NCBI RefSeq assembly: GCF_016919445.1
Contig: NZ_CP070356.1
Span: 379,501 to 443,500, forward strand
DNA length: 64,000 nt
From: Pseudomonas sp. PDNC002
GTDB lineage: Bacteria > Pseudomonadota > Gammaproteobacteria > Pseudomonadales > Pseudomonadaceae
Reading direction: 5' to 3'
The position numbers were made by a program, and so were the translations under genes. Positions within the stretch are counted from its first letter, which is position 1; each line of letters begins with the position of its first letter. Under the pieces are notes generated by a model that made no database searches, was not told the DNA's origin, and saw nothing but the letters and a program-made list of their open reading frames with translations. Shown here one piece after another: positions 49,224-57,739 of the stretch.

Positions 49224-51173
49224 ATGAGCCAGTTTCCCCACCTGTTCAGCCCGCTGCAGATCCGCGGCAAGGCGCTGAAGAACCGCATCATGTCCACCGG
49301 GCACGACACCTCGATGCCCACCGACAACCTGGTCAACGACCAGTTGGTGGCCTACCACACCGCCCGCGCCAAGGGCGGCGTCGGCCTGATCGTGCTGCAG
49401 GTCGCCGGCGTGCACGACAGCGCCCGCTACACCTCCCATGTGCTGATGGCCACCGATGACGAGTGCATCCCCGGCTATCGGCGCATCGCCGAGGCGTGCC
49501 ACGCCGAGGGCACGGTGGTGCTGTCCCAGGTGTTCCACCCGGGCCGCGAAATCATGGAATCCAGCGACGGCCTGCTGGCCGTGGCCTATGCGCCGTCCGC
49601 CTCGCCCAACGAACGCTTCCGCGTCATGCCCCGCGAGCTGAGCCAGGCGATGATCGACGAGATCATCGAAGGCTACGCTGCCGCCGCACGGCGCCTGCAC
49701 ACTGCCGGCATCGACGGCGTGGAAGTGGTCGCCAGCCACGGCTACCTGCCGGCGCAGTTCCTCAATCCACGGGTGAACCGCCGCAGCGACGGCTACAACG
49801 GCGACCTCGACGCGCGCCTGCGCTTCACCCGCGAAGTGATCGCCGCCATCCGCGCCGCCACCGACGAGGATTTCATCATCGGCCTGCGCATCTCCGCCGA
49901 CGAACGCGATCCCGAAGGCCTCACCGAAGACGAATCACTGCAGGGCGTCAAAGGGCTGCAGAAAGACCTGGACTACGTGCATATCGTCGCCGGCACCTCC
50001 GCCTCACTGGGCGGCGCCATCCACATCGTGCCGCCGATGGCCATCGAAGCTGCGTACCTGGCCAACGAAGCCGGCACCTTCAAGCGCAACCTGGACATCC
50101 CGCTGTTCGTCACCGGGCGCATCAACCAGCCGCAGGAGGCCGAGCTGATCGTCGCCCGCGGGCAGGCCGACGTCTGCGGCATGACCCGCGCGCTGATCTG
50201 CGACCCGCAGATGCCGAGCAAGACCGAAAGCGGCCACGTCGAGGACGTGCGCGCCTGCATCGCCTGTAACCAGGCGTGCATCGGCCATTTCCACCGCGGC
50301 TACCCGATCTCCTGCATCCAGCACCCGGAAACCGGCCGCGAACTGATCTATGCCGAACGCAATCCGGCTGCCCAGCGCAAGCGCGTGCTGGTGGTCGGCG
50401 GCGGGCCGGCGGGGATGAAAGCCGCCGCGGTCGCCGCCCAGCGCGGCCATGACGTCACCCTCTGTGAAGCCACCGCGCAGTTGGGCGGCCAGGTCAACCT
50501 CGCCCAGTTGCTGCCGCGCCGCGCGGAGTTCGGTGGTGCGTCCACCAACCTGCAGCGGGAGATGCAACTGGCCGGCGTCGAAGTGCGCCGCAACACCCGC
50601 GTCGACCGCGCGTTGGTGGAAGCCGAGCGCCCGGACGTGGTGATCGTCGCCACCGGCGCCAAACCCTATCGCCCCCCTTACGAAGAAGCCGGCGAACTGC
50701 AGGTGGTGGACGCCTGGCAGGTGCTGCGCGGCGAAGTGAAGCTCGGCCGCTCGGTGCTGGTCACCGACTGGCGCGCCGACTGGATCGCCCCCGGCATCGC
50801 CGAGCGCCTGGTGCGCGACGGCCACCAGGTGCAACTCGCCGTGAACGGCACCCACGCCGGCGAAAGCCTGCCGCTCTACGTACGCGACCACATGGCCGGC
50901 GAGTTGCACCGCCTGGGCATCAGCATCACAACCTACGCACGCCTGTACGGCGTGGACGACAGCACCGTCTACCTGCAACACACCGCCAGCGGCGAGCCAA
51001 TGCTGGTGGAAAACATCGACACCCTCGTGCTCTGCCAGGGCCACCAGCCGGTGGATGAGCTGGCCGACGAGATTGCCGATCTCGCGGACGTGCGCCGCAT
51101 CGGTGACTGCCTGGCACCGCGTACGGCCGAGGAAGCGATCTACGAAGGGCTGAAGGTAGGCTGGGCGATCTGA
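49224..51173 (+). CDS. FMN/[4Fe-4S]/FAD oxidoreductase of the trimethylamine dehydrogenase/2,4-dienoyl-CoA reductase type
   Basis: 649 residues from ATG 49224 with CGGAG seven bases before. N-terminal old-yellow-enzyme barrel (about 1-335) with FHPGREIM and HGYLPAQFLNPRVNRRSDGYNGDL; a Cys cluster C345-x2-C348-x3-C352-x11-C364 for a [4Fe-4S] centre; then an FAD/NAD(P)-binding part with VVGGGPAGMKAA at about 389. Relatives demethylate amines (trimethylamine, dimethylglycine, N-methylproline) or reduce enoyl-CoA. Context with a polyamine-type binding protein and EutQ-like cupin points to amine use, but this is an inference. Confidence 0.85.
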   Translation: MSQFPHLFSPLQIRGKALKNRIMSTGHDTSMPTDNLVNDQLVAYHTARAKGGVGLIVLQVAGVHDSARYTSHVLMATDDECIPGYRRIAEACHAEGTVVLSQVFHPGREIMESSDGLLAVAYAPSASPNERFRVMPRELSQAMIDEIIEGYAAAARRLHTAGIDGVEVVASHGYLPAQFLNPRVNRRSDGYNGDLDARLRFTREVIAAIRAATDEDFIIGLRISADERDPEGLTEDESLQGVKGLQKDLDYVHIVAGTSASLGGAIHIVPPMAIEAAYLANEAGTFKRNLDIPLFVTGRINQPQEAELIVARGQADVCGMTRALICDPQMPSKTESGHVEDVRACIACNQACIGHFHRGYPISCIQHPETGRELIYAERNPAAQRKRVLVVGGGPAGMKAAAVAAQRGHDVTLCEATAQLGGQVNLAQLLPRRAEFGGASTNLQREMQLAGVEVRRNTRVDRALVEAERPDVVIVATGAKPYRPPYEEAGELQVVDAWQVLRGEVKLGRSVLVTDWRADWIAPGIAERLVRDGHQVQLAVNGTHAGESLPLYVRDHMAGELHRLGISITTYARLYGVDDSTVYLQHTASGEPMLVENIDTLVLCQGHQPVDELADEIADLADVRRIGDCLAPRTAEEAIYEGLKVGWAI

Positions 51174-51190
51174 TCGCCCACTGGATCAAA

Positions 51191-51231
51191 CCGTAGGACG
51201 CATAACCCGGAACGGGTTATCCGCCCTACGG
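51191..51231. repeat. Short intergenic palindrome
   Basis: CCGTAGGACGCATAACCCG-GAA-CGGGTTATCCGCCCTACGG, arms of 19 bases with two mismatches. This type (CCGTAGGGCGGATAAC..) is a frequent dispersed palindrome in Pseudomonas. It lies 17 bp after the oxidoreductase stop and might terminate or stabilise the message. Confidence 0.7.
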
Positions 51232-51350
51232 TCACGCATGGAGCGGACTCATAGCGGAAGCCTCATGCCCGTGCAGCAGAGCAAAGCGTCCACAGCCCCG
51301 GCGCATTGTTTAGAATGCTCCACGACGACATTCGCCAGGACCCTCGCCGC

Positions 51351-51944
51351 ATGAGCCGCAAAGCCCCGCAGGAAGCACCCGCCAACGCCGAAGCGCAGTT
51401 CCTCGGCACCCGCATCCGCGGCCTGCGCAAGCGGCGCGGCATGACCCTGGCGGAGCTGGCTGAGCAGAGCGGGCTGACTGCCGGCTACATCAGCCAGCTG
51501 GAACGCAACCTGGCCTACCCGTCGATCCCGGCGCTGTTCAACATTGCCCGCAGCCTGGGCGTGACCATCCAGTGGTTCTTCGCCAGCGAAGTGCAGGTCG
51601 ACCCGGCCGACGCCGGCTACGTGGTGCGGCGAAATGCCCGCACCAGCGTGCATTACGAAGATGGCATCGTCGATGAACTGCTCAGCCCGCAGCCCAGCCG
51701 CCAGCTGGAAATCCTCCACTCGAAGTTCCCGCCCGGCACCTACAGCCAGCAGAGCTACAGCCACGAGGGCGAGGAAGCCGGCTACCTGCTCAGCGGCACT
51801 TTCGAGCTGTGGGTGGGCGAGCGCTATTTCCTGCTCAATGAAGGCGACAGCTTCAGCTACTCCAGCCAGGAGCCGCACCGCTATGGCAATCCGGGGGATG
51901 TGGATGCCGTGGTGCTGTGGGTGATTACGCCGCCGACGTTCTGA
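51351..51944 (+). CDS. XRE-family regulator with C-terminal cupin domain
   Basis: 197 residues from ATG 51351. N-terminal helix-turn-helix of the Cro/CI type (about 20-75: LGTRIRGLRKRRGMTLAELAEQSGLTAGYISQLERN) and a C-terminal cupin sensor domain (about 115-190: SHEGEEAGYLLSGTFELWVGERYFLLNEGDSFSY). Such proteins (PuuR-like) usually sense a small metabolite of the adjacent catabolic pathway. A TAGAAT -10-like box at 51311 argues against the earlier in-frame ATGs at 51306 and 51315. It is the probable regulator of the 46457-51173 genes. Confidence 0.9.
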   Translation: MSRKAPQEAPANAEAQFLGTRIRGLRKRRGMTLAELAEQSGLTAGYISQLERNLAYPSIPALFNIARSLGVTIQWFFASEVQVDPADAGYVVRRNARTSVHYEDGIVDELLSPQPSRQLEILHSKFPPGTYSQQSYSHEGEEAGYLLSGTFELWVGERYFLLNEGDSFSYSSQEPHRYGNPGDVDAVVLWVITPPTF

Positions 51945-52346
51945 GTCGGTTGCGCCGGCGGCTCACCGTTTTTCTGTAGGAGCGAGGGGGGGCGCCTAGC
52001 TCTTGCTCGCGAACCTGCCTGATGCCGGTACTGCCGGAAGAGTGTTCGCGAGCGAGCTCGCTCCTACAGACAAGATACCGGGAAGCTCTGGGTGCCACGC
52101 CTGCCCCTCACCCCAGCCCTCTCCCGGAGGGAGAGGGGGCGGATCGGCGCGCCGACGAGTAGCAGGCAGGTAGGTAAGCAGGTAAGCAGGTAAGCAGGTA
52201 AGCAGGTAAGCAGGTAAGCATCATGTCGGCGGGCTTTTTGAAAGCTGCAGCATCCGGCTGACTCGATGTGCCGCCTGACACCGAGCGGTCCCCTCTCCCC
52301 CTGGGAGAGGGTTAGGGTGAGGGAACGCCCCCGCACCGAGACCCGA
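51945..52346. repeat. Gene-free 402-bp convergent junction with three repeat types
   Basis: Contents in order: a REP variant pair at 51976-52067 (GTAGGAGCGAGGGG.. and TTCGCGAGCGAGCTCGCTCCTAC), a CTCTCCCGGAGGGAGAGGG hairpin at about 52118-52138, an 8-bp direct repeat array at 52173-52220, and a second CTCTCCCCCTGGGAGAG hairpin at about 52291-52308 followed by GTTAGGGTGAGG. The two hairpins are the ends of one copy of the composite element whose middle holds the microsatellite. No gene is supported. Confidence 0.88.
52173..52220. repeat. Microsatellite: six perfect copies of GGTAAGCA
   Basis: Six exact 8-bp units occupy 48 bases, with a degenerate GCAGGCAGGTA just before. It is non-coding here, lying in the linker of a composite repeat, and is a likely length-variable locus. 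Confidence 0.95.
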
Positions 52347-53618
52347 TCAGCCCTTGATCAACCTGCCAAGGCCATCCAGCAAACGCCCGAGCGCGCCCTG
52401 GTTGGCCTTCATCACATCCAGCCCCGCCTCGGCCATGCGTTCAGCACCATCTGGTTCATCCCAAAGCGCCGCCACAGCCACCGCCAGCGAAGGCGCATCG
52501 GCCACCTCGCGCAGTGCGCCGACGGTGCGCAATTGCGCGGCGATTTCCAGGAAGTTGAACAGGTGCGGACCGGATAGCACTGGCTTGCCCAGTGCCGCCG
52601 GCTCCAGCAGGTTGTGCCCGCCATTGGGCACCAGGCTGCCGCCGACGAAGGCAACATCGGCCAGCGCGTAGAGGAACAGCAGTTCACCCATGGTGTCGCC
52701 CAGCAGCACCTGGGTATCCGCAGCGACCAACTCGCCGGAAGAGCGACGCTGGGTACGGAAGCCTTCACGCTGGCACAGCTCGAACATCGGATTGAAGCGT
52801 TCCGGATGGCGCGGCACCAGAAGCAGCAAGGCGTCCGGATGTTTTTCCAGCAGTTGGCGATGCGCCGCCAGAACGATCTCGTCTTCGCCGGCATGGGTGC
52901 TGGCAGCGATCCAGATCGGCCGCTGCTGCGCCTGCCACTGGCCGCGTAGGTCCGTGGCGCGAATCAGTAGTTCGGGATCGATGGTCAGGTCGAACTTGAT
53001 CGAACCAGTCACGCTCACACAGTCCGAGCGCGCGCCGAGCTGGCGGAAGCGTTCTGCCTCGGCCTCGGTCTGCACGGCGATCCAGCTCATCTCTTCCAGC
53101 ATCGGCCGGGTCAGCCCGGCGAAGCGCGCATAGCCGCGCGCCGAGCGCTCGGACAACCGCGCGTTGGCCAGCGCCACCGGAATGCCGCGCTTGGCGCACT
53201 GGTGGATATGGTTCGGCCAAAGCTCGGTTTCCATGATCACGCCCAGCACCGGCCGCGCACGGTCGAGGAAGCGCGACGCCGCCCACGGCAAGTCGTACGG
53301 CAGGTAGCAGTGCTGCACCTCGTCGCCGAACATGGCGCGGATGCGCTCGGAGCCGGTGGGCGTCATACAGGTCACGGTGATCGGCAGGCCGGGATGGCGC
53401 TGCATCAGCGCGCGAATCATCGGCGCGGCGGCGATGCTCTCGCCCACCGACACCGCGTGCACCCAGATGCCGCCGGGCTTGAGGTCCGGCAGGCCGAAGG
53501 CGAAGCGCTCGCCGACGCGCTGGGCGTAGGCCGGCGCCTTGCGCGAACGCAGGAACAGGCGCAGCGCGACCAGCGGCAGGCCCAGGTGGAACAGCAGGGT
53601 ATAGAGGGTCCGGTTCAT
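52347..53618 (-). CDS. waaA: 3-deoxy-D-manno-octulosonic acid (Kdo) transferase
   Basis: GT30 enzyme that adds Kdo residues to lipid IVA in lipopolysaccharide inner-core synthesis. ATG 53618 gives 423 residues with the N-terminal membrane anchor MNRTLYTLLFHLGLPLVALRLFL, GGIWVHAVSVGE with its catalytic Glu near 60, ETELWPN near 130, and FVGGSLVPNGGHNLLEPAALGKPV near 310-333. The upstream in-frame extension of 35 codons has no homology. Also called kdtA. Confidence 0.97.
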   Translation of the reverse strand: MNRTLYTLLFHLGLPLVALRLFLRSRKAPAYAQRVGERFAFGLPDLKPGGIWVHAVSVGESIAAAPMIRALMQRHPGLPITVTCMTPTGSERIRAMFGDEVQHCYLPYDLPWAASRFLDRARPVLGVIMETELWPNHIHQCAKRGIPVALANARLSERSARGYARFAGLTRPMLEEMSWIAVQTEAEAERFRQLGARSDCVSVTGSIKFDLTIDPELLIRATDLRGQWQAQQRPIWIAASTHAGEDEIVLAAHRQLLEKHPDALLLLVPRHPERFNPMFELCQREGFRTQRRSSGELVAADTQVLLGDTMGELLFLYALADVAFVGGSLVPNGGHNLLEPAALGKPVLSGPHLFNFLEIAAQLRTVGALREVADAPSLAVAVAALWDEPDGAERMAEAGLDVMKANQGALGRLLDGLGRLIKG

Positions 53619-53725
53619 GGCGGCGGAGAGTAGCAAATTACCCGCCCGCGCTGCTGCCCCATGGGGTGCAAACCGTTTGCGCGGGCACGTCTCGCTCGAC
53701 CGTGGCACCGAAGCGCCAAGCACTT

Positions 53726-53795
53726 GTAGGAGCGGATCTTATCCGCGATAGCCATGGCACAGCATCGGGACTTCGCGGACAAGGTCCGCTCCTAC
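53726..53795. repeat. REP element pair (inverted)
   Basis: GTAGGAGCGGATCTTATCCGCGA at 53726 and TTCGCGGACAAGGTCCGCTCCTAC ending at 53795 face each other across 23 bp, between the LysR gene and waaA, both on the minus strand. The second arm ends nine bases before the LysR-gene stop. Confidence 0.85.
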
Positions 53796-53803
53796 GAAGG
53801 CGA

Positions 53804-54688
53804 TTACACCGGTGAGGCGAGGTGTTCGGCGAAGCACTCGCCCAGCCAGTTCGCCGCCGGTCCCAGCGGCTCGTCGCGGCGCCAGACCAGCTCCACCACC
53901 AGCGGCGGCGGCGTCCAGTCGCTGGCGAGCTCCACCAGCAGCGGCTGGTACGCCGGGTACTGCGCCACGTGGGTCGGCAACCAGGCCCAACCGAGGTCGC
54001 GCATCAGCAGTTCGGCCATGGCGTAGAAGCTGTCCGCGCGCCAGACCAGCGGGCTGATCTGCTCACCGCCGGGGTAGTGGCTGTCCTGCGGGGCCATCAG
54101 CAGTTGGCGATGCCGCGCCAGCTCACGGCGGTCGGCATAGTCGAGCTTGGCCAGCTCGTGGCCGGCGCCGCACACGGTGACCATCTCGATGGTGCCCAGG
54201 CGCTGCCGCTCGAGTTGCTCCGGCATGCCCTCGTGATGGAACAGCAAGCCCAGGTCCGCACGGCGCTCCAGCAGCTTGCGCGCGACGTCGCCCTGGGCAC
54301 TGCTGGAGAGCTGCACCTCCACGCTGGGGAATTCCTGCGCCAGCGCTTCCAGGCCCGACAGTACCGGCTGGTAGGGCATCGCCTCGTCCTGCGCCAGGCG
54401 CAACAGCGGCTCGGTGCCGCAAACCAGCGACCGTGCACGGCTCTCCAGGCGCTCGCACTGGCGCAGCACCTCCCGTGCCTCGTCCAGCAGCGCGCGCCCT
54501 TCGGCGGTCAGCACTGGCTGGCGGCCGCTGCTGCGCTCGAAGAGGGTTACGCCCAGGTCGCTTTCCAGCAGGGCGATGGATGAACTCACTGCCGACTGCA
54601 CGCGCTGCAACTGGCGCGCTGCCGCCGAGAAGGAGGACTGATCGGCGACGCTGACGAAGAGCCGCAATTGGTCCAGGTTCCACTGCAT
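53804..54688 (-). CDS. LysR-family transcriptional regulator
   Basis: 294 residues. N-terminal winged helix-turn-helix (1-62: MQWNLDQLRLFVSVADQSSFSAAARQLQ..QSAVSSSIALLESDLGVTLFER) and a periplasmic-binding-like effector domain from about 90. It is divergent from the SMR pump gene with 142 bp between, the standard arrangement for a LysR protein and its target. The inducing ligand is unknown. Confidence 0.93.
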   Translation of the reverse strand: MQWNLDQLRLFVSVADQSSFSAAARQLQRVQSAVSSSIALLESDLGVTLFERSSGRQPVLTAEGRALLDEAREVLRQCERLESRARSLVCGTEPLLRLAQDEAMPYQPVLSGLEALAQEFPSVEVQLSSSAQGDVARKLLERRADLGLLFHHEGMPEQLERQRLGTIEMVTVCGAGHELAKLDYADRRELARHRQLLMAPQDSHYPGGEQISPLVWRADSFYAMAELLMRDLGWAWLPTHVAQYPAYQPLLVELASDWTPPPLVVELVWRRDEPLGPAANWLGECFAEHLASPV

Positions 54689-54830
54689 CGCCTATCTCTC
54701 CAGCCTATCTCCAATACAGATGGGTAATGACTTTATCCCATCGCCAGGAAGACTAGAATGCCCGGCAGAATCGAACGTCAGCAGCGTGTCGCTCATACCG
54801 AGCGGCGTGTCGTTCCGGGGAGCACCCACC

Positions 54831-55163
54831 ATGCCCGGCTATCTCTATCTTGCTATCGCCATCGTCGCCGAAGTCGTTGCCACCGCTTCGTTGAAGTCGG
54901 TCAAAGGCCTTTCCACGCCCCTGCCGCTGATCCTGGTGATCGTCGGCTATGCGATTTCTTTCTGGATGCTCACCCTGGTGGTGCGCAGCATTCCCGTGGG
55001 CATCGCCTACGCCATCTGGGCCGGCCTGGGGATCGTGCTGGTCAGCGTTGCCGCGTTGTTCCTCTACCAGCAGAAACTCGATACCGCCGCCGTGCTGGGG
55101 ATGTGCATGATCGTCAGCGGCGTGGTGGTCATCCAGTTGTTCTCCCGCACCGCAGGCCATTAA
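54831..55163 (+). CDS. emrE: Small multidrug resistance (SMR) efflux protein, EmrE-like
   Basis: 110-residue four-helix proton antiporter. The essential membrane Glu14 is present (MPGYLYLAIAIVAEVVATASLK), with AYAIWAGLGIVLVS in helix 3 and the C-terminal QKLDTAAVLGMCMIVSGVVVIQLF helix. GGAG precedes ATG 54831 by eight bases; the frame continues 37 codons upstream without homology. EmrE-type drug exporters and Gdx-type guanidinium exporters are hard to separate by eye; the Pseudomonas protein at this site is usually called EmrE. Confidence 0.88.
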   Translation: MPGYLYLAIAIVAEVVATASLKSVKGLSTPLPLILVIVGYAISFWMLTLVVRSIPVGIAYAIWAGLGIVLVSVAALFLYQQKLDTAAVLGMCMIVSGVVVIQLFSRTAGH

Positions 55164-55198
55164 AGAGGCTGAGTAGCTGACGGCCAGCTCTGAAGAGC

Positions 55199-55342
55199 CC
55201 CTCACCCTAACCCTGGCTGCGCGCCCCGCCCCTCAAGCGGGAGAGGGGACCGTTCGACACGAAGTGAAAACTCGGTATCAGCCGGCACAGACGGCTCCCT
55301 CTCTCTGAGGAGCGGGGCGCGCAGCCAGGGCTGGGGTGAGGG
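55199..55342. repeat. Composite repeat element with 19-bp perfect terminal inverted repeats
   Basis: CCCTGGCTGCGCGCCCCGC (55211-55229) and its exact inverse GCGGGGCGCGCAGCCAGGG (55312-55330) are extended outward by CCTCACCCTAA and CTGGGGTGAGG. Inside are GGGAGAGGGGACCGTTCG and CCGGCACAGACGGCTCCCTCTCTC, the same body as in the elements at 23509, 52104 and 61498. The element separates emrE from the FAD oxidoreductase. Confidence 0.9.
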
Positions 55343-55409
55343 CAACGACGGCTGGTCGCGGCCTACAAGGGTTATACTGCGCGCTTCGTTTTCCCCACGA
55401 GGCGCTTTC

Positions 55410-56585
55410 ATGTCCGAATCCCTGAGCACCGACATCCTCATCGTCGGCGGCGGCATCGCCGGTCTCTGGCTCAATGCCCGCCTGCGTCGCGCCGGCTTTT
55501 CCACCGTGCTGGTGGAGAACGCCGCGCTGGGCGGCGTGCAGAGCATGCGCTCGCAGGGGATCATCCATGGCGGCACCAAGTACGCGCTGCACGGCGCGCT
55601 GACCGGCGCCTCGGAAGCCATCGCCGACATGCCCGCACTGTGGCGCGACTGCCTGGCCGGCACTGGTGAAGTGGACCTGCGTGGCGTACGGGTACTCTCC
55701 GACGCCCACTACCTGTGGTCCCCGGGCGGCCTCGCCGGCAACCTTACCAGCTTCTTCGCCAGCAAGGCGGTACGCAGCCGCGTCGCCCAGGTAAAAGGCA
55801 GCGACCTGCCGCCGGCGCTGCAGGACAAAGCCTTCAAGGGCAAGGCCTACCGCCTCACCGAACTGGTGCTGGACGTGCCCAGCCTGGTTGCGCGCCTCGC
55901 CGAACTGGCCGGTGACAGCCTGCTGGCCGGCGAACGTATCGAAGCCCTGCGCGAAGGCGACAAGCTGGTCGGCCTGCGCGTAGACGGCCGTGAGATCCGC
56001 GCCCAGCGCGTGGTGCTCAGCGCCGGCGCCGGCAACGAGGCGCTGCTGCGCGAGCTGGGCCTGGAGCGCCCGGAGATGCAACGCCGCCCGCTGCACATGG
56101 TGCTGGTCACCGCGCCGACCCTGAAACCGCTCTACGCCCACTGTCTCGGCGGCGGGCCGAAACCGCGCGTCACCGTCACCACCCATCCGCTGAGCAATGG
56201 CGACTGGGTCTGGTACCTGGGCGGCGACATCGCCGAAGCCGGCGGCGTGGCACGTAGCGAGACCGAGCAGATTGCTGAAGCGCAGCGCGAGCTGCACAAA
56301 CTGGTGCCCTGGATCGACCTCTCCGCCGCACGCTGGGCCACCCTGCGCGTGGACCGCGCCGAGCCCTCGCAGAACAACCTGCTGCGTCCGGACAGCGCCT
56401 TCCTCGCCGAGGACGGCGCGCTGCTGGTCGGCTGGCCGACCAAGCTGGCGCTGGCGCCGAACTTCGCCGATCGCGTGCTGGAATCCCTGGAGAAGAGCGG
56501 CCTCCGCCCGCAGGCCAGCGCCACGCTGCCCGAACTGCCGCGGCCGGCCCCGGCTCGTCCGGTCTGGGAGGAACTGTTCGGATGA
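55410..56585 (+). CDS. FAD-dependent oxidoreductase (DAO family)
   Basis: 391 residues. N-terminal dinucleotide-binding motif ILIVGGGIAGLWLNARLRRAGFSTVLVE (about 10-37), then a DAO/glycerol-3-phosphate-dehydrogenase-like fold with SQGIIHGGTKYAL near 49-61 and a C-terminal GWPTKLALAPN stretch. GAGG lies seven bases before the ATG. Its stop overlaps the start of an aldo/keto reductase gene (ATGA), so the two are made together. The same pair occurs in P. aeruginosa; the substrate is not known. Confidence 0.85.
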   Translation: MSESLSTDILIVGGGIAGLWLNARLRRAGFSTVLVENAALGGVQSMRSQGIIHGGTKYALHGALTGASEAIADMPALWRDCLAGTGEVDLRGVRVLSDAHYLWSPGGLAGNLTSFFASKAVRSRVAQVKGSDLPPALQDKAFKGKAYRLTELVLDVPSLVARLAELAGDSLLAGERIEALREGDKLVGLRVDGREIRAQRVVLSAGAGNEALLRELGLERPEMQRRPLHMVLVTAPTLKPLYAHCLGGGPKPRVTVTTHPLSNGDWVWYLGGDIAEAGGVARSETEQIAEAQRELHKLVPWIDLSAARWATLRVDRAEPSQNNLLRPDSAFLAEDGALLVGWPTKLALAPNFADRVLESLEKSGLRPQASATLPELPRPAPARPVWEELFG

Positions 56586-57385
56586 AAACCCTGCACCACC
56601 TGCACCGCCCGCTGGGCAGCACCGGCCTGAACGTCTCGCCGCTGGGCCTGGGCACCGTGAAGCTCGGCCGCGACCAGGGCGTGAAGTACCCCGCCGGCTT
56701 TCGCATCCCCGATGACCGCGAGGCCGCCGACCTGATCGCCCTGGCCCGCGACCTGGGTATCAACCTGATCGACACCGCACCGGCCTATGGCCGCAGCGAG
56801 GAGCGCCTCGGCCCGCTGCTGCGCGGCCAGCGTGACCAATGGGTGATCGTCAGCAAGACCGGCGAAGAGTTCGTCGGCGGCCAGTCGCAGTTCGACTTCA
56901 GCGCCGCCCACACGCGCCGCTCGGTCGAACGCAGCCTCCAGCGCCTGGAGACCCACTACATCGACCTGGTGCTGGTGCATTCCGACGGCAACGACCTGGA
57001 CATCCTGCGCGGCACCGAGGTCTACGCGACCCTGGAGCGCCTTAAGGACGAAGGGCTGATCCGCGGCTTCGGCTTCTCCGGCAAGACCGCTGACGGTGGC
57101 CTGCTGGCCCTGGAGCGCGGCGACTGCGCGATGGTCACCTATAACCTCAACGAGCAGGCGGAAAAGCCAGTGATCGACCATGCCCTGGCCCATGGCCGCG
57201 GCATCCTGATCAAGAAGGCCCTGGCCAGCGGCCATGCCACCCTGGCACCGGGTGTCGACCCGGTACGCGCCAGCTTCGAGCTGGTGCTGGGCCATCCCGG
57301 TGTCGCCAGCGCCATCGTCGGCACCATCAATCCGCTGCATCTTGCCCACAACGTGAACGTCGCCGCCGAGGTGCTCGACCGCTGA
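56582..57385 (+). CDS. Aldo/keto reductase
   Basis: 267-residue TIM-barrel NADPH oxidoreductase. The catalytic tetrad positions are present: NLIDTAPAYGRSEERLG (Asp and Tyr), VIVSKTGEE (Lys) and DLVLVHSDG (His). It is slightly shorter than typical 320-residue members and resembles the compact bacterial group. Four-base overlap with the FAD oxidoreductase gene indicates translational coupling and probably a shared metabolite. Substrate unknown. Confidence 0.88.
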   Translation: MKTLHHLHRPLGSTGLNVSPLGLGTVKLGRDQGVKYPAGFRIPDDREAADLIALARDLGINLIDTAPAYGRSEERLGPLLRGQRDQWVIVSKTGEEFVGGQSQFDFSAAHTRRSVERSLQRLETHYIDLVLVHSDGNDLDILRGTEVYATLERLKDEGLIRGFGFSGKTADGGLLALERGDCAMVTYNLNEQAEKPVIDHALAHGRGILIKKALASGHATLAPGVDPVRASFELVLGHPGVASAIVGTINPLHLAHNVNVAAEVLDR

Positions 57386-57739
57386 TCGGCAGACGCTGTA
57401 CGGTCATGTGGATTGCGTATTCCTGTGCCATGCTCCAGATCCCCCGGCGAAAACCGTGGGCATAGAAAATGTCGCCAGCCGGCGATTCCCAGACAAAACA
57501 TCCGGAATCGCCAAGCCTTTCAGGGAAAAATCCGGAAATCCTTTTGATTTTCGATGACACCAGGATCGGTGTCAGGCTGTCTAGGTTGTAGCGACCCCGT
57601 AAAGAACGATCGGCCGGACCGTCCCCACCAGACGGTCAGCGTTCGCGTCGGCGTCGCCCACTAGCTGCCACTAGAAAGGGACGCGCCAGCGCAACCCGGT
57701 GCCCTGTACGACTAGGCCCTGCAAGAAAAGGAAGCCCAC
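57386..57739. promoter_or_regulatory. 354-bp intergenic region upstream of the Nudix-like gene
   Basis: No gene and none of the dispersed repeats are seen. It contains an AT-richer centre (about 57511-57555, TTTCAGGGAAAAATCC..TTTTGATTTTCG) and a GACACC-AGGATC-GGTGTC hairpin at 57556-57573, then a CCGTC..GACGG dyad near 57619. It probably holds the promoter and leader of the next gene; AAGGA sits before its ATG. Confidence 0.5.

Noticed and set aside
54689-54830. Guanidine (mini-ykkC) riboswitch upstream of emrE
   Set aside because: The two ACGR-loop hairpins required for that class could not be found in the 142-bp gap; divergent LysR control explains the region better.
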